From assembly GCA_014238395.1 (NCBI GenBank), contig JABABE010000058.1:1-5614 (forward strand): a stretch of DNA of 5,614 bases, in the 5' to 3' direction. The notes beneath the pieces are model-generated. The model saw nothing but the letters and a program-made list of their open reading frames with translations, ran no database searches and was not told where the DNA came from. Positions 1 to 5,589 of the stretch are shown one piece after another (positions within the stretch are counted from its first letter, which is position 1; the number at the start of each line of letters is the position of its first letter). This DNA comes from Candidatus Kaiserbacteria bacterium. GTDB lineage: Bacteria; Patescibacteriota; Minisyncoccia; Phycocordibacterales; JABAAK01. The position numbers and the translations under genes were made by a program.

Positions 1-268
1 TGTGGTGAGTGGTATAGGCTCAGCCAAGAGATTAAATATATATGGGTTAAAAATAGCAGCAAAAACAGGTACTGCACAGATTGGAAATAAAAATGAATTT
101 ATAAACTCTACATTAATAGGATTTTATCCATATGACAACCCTAAATATTCTTTTTCGGTTGTTTTTGAAAAAGCCCCATTCAACAGCAAAACCCGTGTCA
201 TAGCGACAGTATCTGCAGGAAAATTCTTTTCAAGTATTTTAAACCAGGCTAAAGAAAAACTTAAGTAG
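1..268 (+). CDS. Class B penicillin-binding protein (peptidoglycan transpeptidase), C-terminal fragment, probably PBP2/MrdA-like
   Basis: This is the 3' end of a gene whose beginning lies left of the window; the first complete codon is at 2 and the stop is TAG 266-268. About 88 residues are visible. They contain the third transpeptidase motif, KTGTAQ (Lys about 21 visible residues in), followed by the usual C-terminal stretch in which a hydrophobic strand leads into GFYPYDNPKYSF, the 'GFaPydnP' signature of class B PBPs. In the family this domain cross-links peptidoglycan stem peptides in the periplasm, anchored by an N-terminal membrane helix. The SxxK and SxN motifs must lie upstream and cannot be checked. 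The 'NS..IGF.PY.NP' wording and the presence of a separate FtsI-like gene at 2583 favour the elongation enzyme PBP2 (MrdA), but this is inference. The family call is firm; the subtype is not. Confidence 0.88.
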   Translation, partial: VVSGIGSAKRLNIYGLKIAAKTGTAQIGNKNEFINSTLIGFYPYDNPKYSFSVVFEKAPFNSKTRVIATVSAGKFFSSILNQAKEKLK

Positions 269-272
269 AAAT

Positions 273-281
273 TGGTATAAT
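273..281 (+). promoter_or_regulatory. Probable promoter of greA (extended -10, TGGTATAAT)
   Basis: A perfect TATAAT (276-281) is preceded by TG one base upstream (273-274), giving an extended -10 element. No TTGACA-like -35 stands at 16-18 bp, which extended -10 promoters can do without. Transcription would start about 7-9 bases downstream, at or next to the ATG at 290, so the mRNA would be nearly leaderless. It sits in the 21-bp gap after the upstream PBP gene. Confidence 0.6.
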
Positions 282-289
282 ATTTAAAT

Positions 290-748
290 ATGAAAAAGGA
301 GATAATAATATTGACAAAATATAAAAAGCAAATTGAAGAGGAGCTTAAGGAGCTGCAGAATGAAAGTAGACCGGAAATCATAAAACTTCTACGAGAGGCT
401 CGTGCACTGGGTGATCTTTCAGAAAACGCAGAATATCAAGCTGCTAAAAAAAGACAAGGTGAAATAGAAGGAAGGATAAAAGTTATAATTGCAACACTTG
501 ATGTGGCCAGGGTTGTCGATCCTAAAAAAGAAAATAAAGATAATATCGGCATGGGGTCTGTAGTGACATTGAAAGAAAAAAATAAATCAAAAAAAATTGT
601 TTATGAAATAGTTAGCACGGAAGAGGTGGATTTGTTAAACGGAAAGATTTCAAATATGTCACCAATAGGGGAAACTTTGATTGGGCACAAGGTGGGAGAT
701 TCTATTGAATTCAACGAAATGACACTTACGGTTGTGTCTATAGATTAA
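290..748 (+). CDS. greA: Transcription elongation factor GreA
   Basis: GreA binds in the secondary channel of RNA polymerase and stimulates cleavage of backtracked RNA, rescuing stalled complexes. The protein has 152 residues (family about 157). An N-terminal coiled coil (about residues 10-75) contains RPEIIKLLREAR and the tip motif GDLSENAEY, with the acidic residues D42 and E45 that coordinate the catalytic Mg2+. The C-terminal FKBP-like domain carries SPIGETLIGHKVGDSIEF. The start is ambiguous. ATG 290 lies 8 bases after a TATAAT and gives the family-like N-terminus with 'ILT' ahead of the first helix. In-frame TTG 311 has a good Shine-Dalgarno, AAGGAG at 296-301 with 9 bases of spacing, and would give 145 residues. 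I prefer 290 for family fit and because the MurF-like gene has the same layout. It ends at TAA 746-748, inside a palindrome. Confidence 0.95.
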   Translation: MKKEIIILTKYKKQIEEELKELQNESRPEIIKLLREARALGDLSENAEYQAAKKRQGEIEGRIKVIIATLDVARVVDPKKENKDNIGMGSVVTLKEKNKSKKIVYEIVSTEEVDLLNGKISNMSPIGETLIGHKVGDSIEFNEMTLTVVSID

Positions 749-755
749 TCTATAG
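738..755. repeat. 18-bp perfect palindrome spanning the greA stop codon
   Basis: CTATAGATTAATCTATAG equals its own reverse complement and encloses the TAA stop at 746-748. In RNA it could form a 7-bp stem with a 4-base loop. It is A/U-rich and is followed by TCAAAAAG rather than a T-tract, so it does not look like an intrinsic terminator. It could be a protein-binding site, an mRNA 3'-end hairpin, or chance in A+T-rich DNA. Confidence 0.6.
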
Positions 756-786
756 TCAAAAAGATTATATAAATAAAGGGAAATGA

Positions 787-807
787 GGTAACCTGTTGCC
801 GTTTTTT
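787..807 (+). terminator. Possible weak intrinsic terminator after greA
   Basis: GGTAA (787-791) can pair with TTGCC (796-800), one pair being G-U, around a 4-base loop. One G and then six T (802-807) follow. The stem is short, but a stem followed by a T-run between greA and the mraZ promoter fits the end of the greA transcript. The T-run exists only on the plus side. Confidence is limited by the 5-bp stem. Confidence 0.4.
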
Positions 808-810
808 GCT

Positions 811-870
811 TTGTGGAAAACTGTGGGGATTAGTGGATTAAAGTGTCATATAATACCAGATAGTGGTGGG
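811..870 (+). promoter_or_regulatory. Probable MraZ operator: GTGG boxes on a 10-bp grid
   Basis: GTGG begins at 813, 823 and 833, GTGT at 843, and GTGG again at 863, all exactly in 10-bp register; the slot at 853 is occupied by the end of the -10 element. MraZ proteins are known to bind direct repeats of this kind upstream of their own gene: TGGGN units with 5-base spacers in Escherichia coli, and AAAGTG(T/G) units in mollicutes. The box at 840-846 reads AAAGTGT and the box at 824-827 reads TGGG. With mraZ directly downstream, autoregulation of the operon is the natural reading. The boxes cover the position where a -35 element would be, and one lies just after the -10, which suits repression, although activation is possible. 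Confidence 0.75.
849..854 (+). promoter_or_regulatory. Probable -10 element of the mraZ operon promoter
   Basis: A perfect TATAAT lies 33 bases before the mraZ ATG. Transcription would begin near 861, leaving a leader of about 27 bases with AAAGG (872-876) as a weak Shine-Dalgarno 11 bases from the start codon. No TTGACA-like -35 is seen at 16-18 bp (GGGATT at 826-831), and that region holds MraZ-type boxes instead. Confidence 0.6.
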
Positions 871-887
871 CAAAGGTATACATTATT

Positions 888-1331
888 ATGTTCATAGGAG
901 AATACACACATACAATAGATTCTAAAAGAAGACTTTCTTTACCCGCGAAGTATAGAAAATTACTTGGTCGTAGTGCAGTGGTAACACGAGGCACAGATGA
1001 AAATTGTTTGTTTTTGTATTCAAAGGATGAATGGAAAAAGACACCACAAAAAGCAATACAAGAAAAAGAATCCGCAACAAATATCACGAGAAAAAATATT
1101 CGTGATATGAATCGACTTTTTTATGCCAGCGCGTCAGATGCAGATATAGATTCTTCTGGAAGAATTCTTCTACCAGTGAATTTATCTACATTTGCAGCTC
1201 TAAAAGATAGAGTTGTTCTCGCTGGCGTAGAAAATCGAATCGAAATCTGGAACGAAGAGAACTGGAAGAAATATATTTTGTCTGCATCAAAAGCGGCAAA
1301 AGAAATATCTGAGACTTATGACCTCTCATAA
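888..1331 (+). CDS. mraZ: Transcriptional regulator MraZ
   Basis: MraZ is a ring-forming DNA-binding protein of the SpoVT/AbrB-like fold that heads the dcw cluster and regulates it. The 147 residues match the usual length (about 143-152). The N-terminus MFIGEYTHTIDSKRR is the family signature, which fixes the start at ATG 888. Both repeats with the conserved DxxxR motif are present: D11-R15 followed by LSLPAKYR, and D88-R92 (DSSGR) followed by ILLPVNL. In the first motif the usual glycine before the arginine is replaced (DSKRR instead of DxKGR). The tail (about 130-147) is Ala/Ser/Lys-rich. Upstream lies a 10-bp-periodic GTGG array that is probably its own binding site. The 3' end overlaps rsmH by 14 bp, which suggests translational coupling. 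Confidence 0.97.
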   Translation: MFIGEYTHTIDSKRRLSLPAKYRKLLGRSAVVTRGTDENCLFLYSKDEWKKTPQKAIQEKESATNITRKNIRDMNRLFYASASDADIDSSGRILLPVNLSTFAALKDRVVLAGVENRIEIWNEENWKKYILSASKAAKEISETYDLS

Positions 1332-2238
1332 GAGAGTACACAGTCCCGTACTTTTACAAGAAATACTTGCTGATACAGAAGCTACCAAAGGCGATATTTT
1401 TTTTGATGGAACTGTTGGAACTGGTGGATACGCAAAAGAAATATTAGAAATAAATAAAAACAAAAACATTAAATATATAGGGGTAGATCTGGATACACAC
1501 GCGCTAAACCACATAAAACAAACAAAAAATTTCGAAAGTGACATACATAATAACAAATTAATTTTAGTAGAGGAGAATTTTAAAAATATAAAAACAATAA
1601 CTGAAGCGCTAGGAATAAAAAAAGTAAATAAAATAATTTTAGATCTTGGATGGGGAACACATCAGCTGGAATCAAACCGAGGTTTTTCTTTTAGGGAAGA
1701 TGGAAATTTTGAAATGACATTTTCTCCAAAAACACAAAAGTATTTATTTACTGCTTATGATTTAGTAAATCATTGGGAGGAAGAAAACATATTCACTGTA
1801 ATCAAAAATTATGGAGAAGAAAAATATGCAAGAAGGATCACAAAAGCAATTATTCAAAAAAGAGAAGAGCAACCGATCAAGTCAGCAAAAGAATTATCAG
1901 ATCTTATATCTGCATCACTAAGGTGGTTTGAAAAAAAAGGAAAAACCAATCCGAGTCGAAGAACAATGCAGGCGATAAGAATGGCAGTGAATAGCGAGCT
2001 TGAAAATCTAAGAACATTTTTATCTTGTTGCTTAGAAGTTGTAGATAATCTTGGTGTAATATCTATAATCTCATTTCATAGCTTGGAAGACAGAATCGTC
2101 AAACATATGTTTTTGGAATGGGAAAGAAAAGGATTGGGAAAGAAAAAATATAAAAAACCTGTGTGTGCCACAGAAGAAGAGATAGAAGAAAACAAGGCAT
2201 CACGAAGCGCAAAATTACGCACATTTATAAAAAATTAA
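1318..2238 (+). CDS. rsmH: 16S rRNA (cytosine(1402)-N(4))-methyltransferase RsmH (MraW)
   Basis: RsmH uses S-adenosylmethionine to N4-methylate C1402 in the decoding centre of 16S rRNA. The 306 residues are close to the usual length (about 310). Visible signatures in order: HSPVLLQEIL (8-17), the SAM-binding loop DGTVGTGG (30-37), the acidic GVDLD (55-59), LDLGWGTHQLE (108-118), GFSFREDG (122-129), NYGEEKYARRI (164-174), QAIRMAVNSELENL (218-231), ISFHSLEDRIVK (251-262) and RSAKLR (296-301). Two spots differ from the classical sequence: the loop reads GGYA where GGHS is usual, and the segment usually written DGPLDMRM reads DGNFEMTF (128-135). The ATG lies inside the end of mraZ (14-bp overlap), with no strong Shine-Dalgarno, so reinitiation after mraZ is likely. 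The family call is secure. Confidence 0.97.
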   Translation: MTSHKRVHSPVLLQEILADTEATKGDIFFDGTVGTGGYAKEILEINKNKNIKYIGVDLDTHALNHIKQTKNFESDIHNNKLILVEENFKNIKTITEALGIKKVNKIILDLGWGTHQLESNRGFSFREDGNFEMTFSPKTQKYLFTAYDLVNHWEEENIFTVIKNYGEEKYARRITKAIIQKREEQPIKSAKELSDLISASLRWFEKKGKTNPSRRTMQAIRMAVNSELENLRTFLSCCLEVVDNLGVISIISFHSLEDRIVKHMFLEWERKGLGKKKYKKPVCATEEEIEENKASRSAKLRTFIKN

Positions 2239-2254
2239 AAAATCTTAAAAGAAT

Positions 2255-2575
2255 ATGACAAATTTACAAACACAACAACGGACAAACAAAATCATACTGT
2301 ATTTATGGTGCTTTATATGCTTTTCTTTCAGTGTCTCGTTTTTATCCGTATTTGTGTCTGGATACACCACTTATTTGTTTTCAAGTGGTGATTATATAGA
2401 TAGGCAAATGGAGCTTATTATAGCTGATGAAATAGGTATCAGAGGCGAAAAAGAGAAGGTGAAAATAGCTCTAAAGAACAAACAAAATAAGAGTTTCATA
2501 GTAGTGCCGAGTGATAATGATGTGGCGGTCTCTGTCAGGACGCAAGAAATATTTGGCTCAGTCAGCGCTAGATAA
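2255..2575 (+). CDS. Small single-pass membrane protein in the ftsL position
   Basis: This 106-residue protein is not recognisable by sequence. Its first 12 residues are polar and probably cytoplasmic. One long hydrophobic segment follows (about 14-43), rich in Phe, Ser, Val and Leu with two Cys, and could include one membrane-spanning helix. The rest (about 44-106) is charged and probably extracytoplasmic, with a Lys/Glu-rich stretch at 62-79 and then a short beta-like, Val-rich tail. This topology and the place between rsmH and ftsI match FtsL, the divisome protein that pairs with FtsB/DivIC and helps activate FtsWI. A convincing leucine-zipper coiled coil, normally the mark of FtsL, is not evident, so the role is inferred from position alone. 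It starts 16 bp after rsmH with only a weak AAAAGAA upstream, and ends 7 bp before the PBP gene. Confidence 0.8.
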   Translation: MTNLQTQQRTNKIILYLWCFICFSFSVSFLSVFVSGYTTYLFSSGDYIDRQMELIIADEIGIRGEKEKVKIALKNKQNKSFIVVPSDNDVAVSVRTQEIFGSVSAR

Positions 2576-2582
2576 ATTTTAA

Positions 2583-4241
2583 ATGAGAAATAAAGCACCA
2601 TTAAGAATTTTTTTAGTATTTTATCTAGGAATTGGAATTTTGTGTATCGGACTGCTTTATCACAGACAAATAATAAATCATATAAAATCAAACCCTAAGG
2701 TTTTTTTTTCTAATAGGTCGGCATTAAGGGGTAATATTTTTTTTACAAATAAATTTGGGCAGCACCCAATTGCAGCATCATCTGTATTTGTCTCAAGCAG
2801 GTTAATAGTGAATTCAAGGAGAGTTACAGATATAGATGAGACTTATTCTATAATACAAACAATTTTTCCTGATATCAATGAAAAGAATTTTATTAAAAAA
2901 ACACAAAAGGCAAGTGACCCTTATATCGTTATAAAGAAAAATCTAACAGACAAAGAAATAGAAAAATTTGAAAAATTATCAGATATATACAACACAAGAG
3001 GTATACATATAGAAAAAAGTGAAAAGAGACAGTATCCATATCACAGCAGAGCAGCTAATGTAATCGGTTTTGTGGGATATGATGAAAAGACAGGATCTTA
3101 TAATGGCAGATATGGACTTGAAGCTTATTATCAATCGGATCTTGAAAATAACAAATCTGAAGAATCTATAGGTATAGTCACATCCATCGAACCAAATGTA
3201 CAAGATTTTTTAGAAAAAAAGATTGGAAAAATAAAAACCGATTGGGAGAGTGATCTTGTCGGGGGTATTATTATGGATCCAAATACTGGGAAGATAGTTG
3301 CAAGCGCAGTTGTACCGACCTTTGATCCAAATTTATTTGAAAAAGAAGAAAACATATCTGTATATAAAAATCCAATTGTTGAAAATGTGTATGAATTTGG
3401 ATCTATAATGAAGCCGATTACTGTTGCTATTGGCATAGATTCAAATTCAGTAGAGATAGATGACACATATGATGACAAGGGGTTTGAGTTTGTAGATGGA
3501 CGAAGGATTAGTAACTTTGACGAAGAAGGAAGAGGACCAAACACAAGTATACAAACAATATTAAGTGACTCATTAAACACAGGAATAGTTTTTTTGTTAG
3601 AAAAAATAGGAAATAAAATATTTTCTGGATACCTGGATGCTTTTGCTTTAGAAGATCCAACTGGGATAGATCTACCAAGAGAAAACGGAGGACTTGTTGG
3701 AAACTTAAGAAATTCAAGGAGAGTGGAGTTCGTAACTGCTGGGTATGGGCAAGGTATAGCTATAACACCGATATCAATGATTCGGATACTCTCAACACTG
3801 GCAAACGATGGTGTGGCTGCGACACCAAGTGTTGTAAGTCATCAGAAGAAGAATAATGAATTTTACGAAATAGTAGAAGAAAATATTAACAAAAGAGGTA
3901 AAAGGATTTTCAAAAAAGAAACAGTAGACGAGGTAACAAAGATGCTGGTAAAGAGTTATGATGAGGTGCTGTATAGTGGGAGACTAAAAAATCCAAGATA
4001 TCAAATAGCTGTAAAAACCGGTACCGCTCTTATGGTTGACCCGAATACAAGAAAATACTCCAAAGATAAGTTTTTGCATTCATTTTTTGGGTATTTTCCG
4101 GCAAGTAAGCCTGAATACATAGTTTTGTTGTTTTCTGTTGGTGTGGATTCAGATTATTTTGCCTCAGAGACGTTGACTGTACCGTTTTCAGAGATTTCTG
4201 AGTATATTATTGACTATTATGATTTATTACCTGACAGATAA
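2583..4241 (+). CDS. ftsI: FtsI-like class B penicillin-binding protein (septal peptidoglycan transpeptidase)
   Basis: The 552-residue protein has one N-terminal membrane helix (about 9-26) after a short basic cytoplasmic tail, then the PBP dimerisation (pedestal) domain starting near RGNIFFTNKFG (49-59) and including GFVGYDEKTGSYNGRYGLE (162-180). The transpeptidase domain has all three motifs: S274-I-M-K277 in YEFGSIMKPIT (catalytic Ser274), S330-L-N332 in SDSLNTG, and K478-T-G480 in VKTGTA. GYGQG (387-391) and FFGYFPASKPEY (501-512) also fit. No PASTA domain is seen. In the family it cross-links septal peptidoglycan together with FtsW; FtsI is preferred over PBP2 because of the dcw context. 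The start is ATG 2583, 7 bp after the preceding gene. The gene ends with tandem TAA TAA (4239-4244). Runs of 9 and 8 T occur in the 5' part of the gene. Confidence 0.93.
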   Translation: MRNKAPLRIFLVFYLGIGILCIGLLYHRQIINHIKSNPKVFFSNRSALRGNIFFTNKFGQHPIAASSVFVSSRLIVNSRRVTDIDETYSIIQTIFPDINEKNFIKKTQKASDPYIVIKKNLTDKEIEKFEKLSDIYNTRGIHIEKSEKRQYPYHSRAANVIGFVGYDEKTGSYNGRYGLEAYYQSDLENNKSEESIGIVTSIEPNVQDFLEKKIGKIKTDWESDLVGGIIMDPNTGKIVASAVVPTFDPNLFEKEENISVYKNPIVENVYEFGSIMKPITVAIGIDSNSVEIDDTYDDKGFEFVDGRRISNFDEEGRGPNTSIQTILSDSLNTGIVFLLEKIGNKIFSGYLDAFALEDPTGIDLPRENGGLVGNLRNSRRVEFVTAGYGQGIAITPISMIRILSTLANDGVAATPSVVSHQKKNNEFYEIVEENINKRGKRIFKKETVDEVTKMLVKSYDEVLYSGRLKNPRYQIAVKTGTALMVDPNTRKYSKDKFLHSFFGYFPASKPEYIVLLFSVGVDSDYFASETLTVPFSEISEYIIDYYDLLPDR

Positions 4242-4247
4242 TAAAGA

Positions 4248-4253
4248 TATAAT
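4248..4253 (+). promoter_or_regulatory. Possible -10 element for the MurF-like gene
   Basis: A perfect TATAAT lies in the 20-bp gap after ftsI, 8 bases before the ATG at 4262, the same distance as between TATAAT and ATG at greA. A start 7-9 bases downstream would give a leaderless or nearly leaderless mRNA, and no Shine-Dalgarno sequence is present. No good -35 is seen. The gene may also be read through from the mraZ operon. Confidence 0.5.
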
Positions 4254-4261
4254 ATTAGTAT

Positions 4262-5491
4262 ATGATTTCATTACAAAAAATCATTCTAAAACCATTATGC
4301 TACGAGTGTAAGTTATTTTTAAAAATAGCAAAACCAAAGGTTGTTTTTGTCTGTGGAAATATAGGTAAAAGTACAACAGTCGAGTTCTCTAAATCTGTCT
4401 TATCTAAACAGTTTAAGGTAAGATCTACTTATCATTATAAAAGTAATAACAAACTAGATGTCATACTTGCTATCTTAGGAATTAAAACCGTAAAAAAAAT
4501 AAGAAATTTGCTATATCCGTATTACTTGATTATGGGATTTTTTAAATCAATCTTTTGTAGAAAACAAGAGTTAGTTCTAGTGCTTGAAATACAAATAGAA
4601 AAATCAAAAGATGCAGATTTTTTTAACTCCTTTATCAAACCAGATATAATTCTGTTTACATCCTTACCAGAAAAACCTGAATTTTACTCAAATTTTCTAT
4701 CAACAAAAGATTTTTTGAGTGAGAACTTTAAAGTACTTGAGAATGTAAAATCAGGAGGTAAGATTATATACTTAAAGGATGAGATTACCTCAAAATATCT
4801 GAATGACAATAGAAGAAGTGATGTTACTTACATGAGCTGTGGAGAAAAGGACTCTGATTTTATACACAAAGAGCACAAGTTTGAGTTTAATCAAGAAGAT
4901 TGTACTGCTATTTCTTATGCAAAATTTTGCTTTTCTGGGTCCAGTGGCGTGTTTGATGTGTCAGGACTTGGCGTGCACTTGCCGTCACTGATGTCGCTAG
5001 TGGTTGCTTTGGCCAATGACTTAAACATAGAAGTGTTCAAGTCCACAGATCTTTTTCACAATCACAAACCACTTCCACACAGACTAGCTTTCTTGCCTGC
5101 AAGAAACGGCATCACAATCGTAGATAATTCATATGGAAAGACATTGTGCTCATCTATAAGTGCGATAAACACGGTCAAGAAAATAAAAGGAAAAGAAAAA
5201 GTTTTTGTAGTATTAGATGACATGAAAACTTTAGGAAAATACAAAGAAGAGGTGCACATAGATTTGTTAAATGAATATGCACAAGAGTTTGATAGGATCA
5301 TAATACACGGAGAGGAAAGCAAGAAAGCTTTTGCAGACAGTGAGAATGTTCTCAATGTATATTATTTTAAAACCATAAAAAAAATAACAAACTTTCTCTC
5401 CAATCACACATCAAAAGGAAACATGGTTTTAATAGATGGTTTCCCAGTAGTCAAATCCAAAAAAATCGTAAAGGAATTATCCGACAATTAG
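4262..5491 (+). CDS. Divergent MurF-like Mur ligase family protein
   Basis: MurF adds D-Ala-D-Ala to the UDP-MurNAc-tripeptide in the cytoplasm. This 409-residue protein (family about 450) has the Mur-ligase layout: the P-loop GNIGKSTT (32-39), the strand VLVLEI (105-110), KPDIILFTSL (126-135), LGVHLPSLMSLVVALANDLNI (236-256) in the place of the usual 'GRHNvxNalAA', and a C-terminal domain with HRLAF (273-277), IVDNSY (286-291) and VVLDDMKTLGKYKEEVH (316-332), which corresponds to 'vLGdMlELG...e.H'. Several hallmark residues are missing: the lysine carbamylated in Mur ligases aligns with N155, 'AHLE' is absent, DDSYNANP reads DNSYGKTL, and the terminal 'KGSR' reads DGFP. The ORF is intact, with no frameshift. 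It follows ftsI by 20 bp. It may be a fast-evolving MurF or a homologue with altered or lost activity; the superfamily call is good, MurF function uncertain. Confidence 0.8.
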   Translation: MISLQKIILKPLCYECKLFLKIAKPKVVFVCGNIGKSTTVEFSKSVLSKQFKVRSTYHYKSNNKLDVILAILGIKTVKKIRNLLYPYYLIMGFFKSIFCRKQELVLVLEIQIEKSKDADFFNSFIKPDIILFTSLPEKPEFYSNFLSTKDFLSENFKVLENVKSGGKIIYLKDEITSKYLNDNRRSDVTYMSCGEKDSDFIHKEHKFEFNQEDCTAISYAKFCFSGSSGVFDVSGLGVHLPSLMSLVVALANDLNIEVFKSTDLFHNHKPLPHRLAFLPARNGITIVDNSYGKTLCSSISAINTVKKIKGKEKVFVVLDDMKTLGKYKEEVHIDLLNEYAQEFDRIIIHGEESKKAFADSENVLNVYYFKTIKKITNFLSNHTSKGNMVLIDGFPVVKSKKIVKELSDN

Positions 5492-5494
5492 TTG

Positions 5495-5500
5495 TATAAT
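5495..5500 (+). promoter_or_regulatory. Possible -10 element of the tRNA-Glu gene
   Basis: A perfect TATAAT lies 17 bases before the tRNA 5' end and 3 bases after the stop of the MurF-like gene. A start near 5507 would leave a short leader of about 11 bases for RNase P to remove. No convincing -35 is visible. Confidence 0.5.
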
Positions 5501-5517
5501 AAACAAGAACTACACAC

Positions 5518-5589
5518 GGCCCTATCGTCTAGTGGTTAGGACACAGCCCTCTCACGGCTGTAACCGGGGTTCGACTCCCCGTAGGGTCA
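5518..5589 (+). tRNA. tRNA-Glu, anticodon CUC
   Basis: A full cloverleaf can be drawn by hand. The acceptor stem GGCCCTA (5518-5524) pairs with TAGGGTC (5582-5588), with one G-U pair at the second position. The D-stem GTC/GAC is 5527-5529 with 5540-5542. The anticodon stem CAGCC/GGCTG (5544-5548 with 5556-5560) closes the loop CTCTCAC with anticodon CTC at 5551-5553. The T-stem CGGGG/CCCCG holds TTCGACT. The discriminator is A5589. The D-arm, anticodon loop and T-arm closely resemble bacterial tRNA-Glu. The next bases are CAG, so CCA is not encoded and must be added by the CCA-adding enzyme. This isoacceptor reads GAG. Confidence 0.96.

Noticed and set aside
766..774. TATATAAAT as an extra promoter -10 upstream of mraZ
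   Set aside because: The match is poorer than TATAAT at 849-854, has no -35, and lies ahead of the possible terminator; such strings are common in A+T-rich DNA.
811..870. Decamer array considered as a CRISPR-like or tandem repeat
   Set aside because: The units are only 10 bp with a 3-4 base core and no spacers; position and periodicity fit an MraZ operator much better.
830..1087. 85-residue minus-strand open frame across the mraZ promoter
   Set aside because: It overlaps the operator, the -10 and the start of mraZ, and its translation shows no recognisable domain.
3131..3580. 149-residue open frame on the minus strand
   Set aside because: It lies wholly inside the FtsI-like gene, whose catalytic motifs are intact, and its Ser/Ile/Phe-rich translation shows no motif; it is an antisense shadow.
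4262..5491. MurF-like gene treated as a pseudogene
   Set aside because: The frame is intact over 409 codons, the domain order is complete and a TATAAT precedes it; substituted residues alone do not make it a pseudogene.
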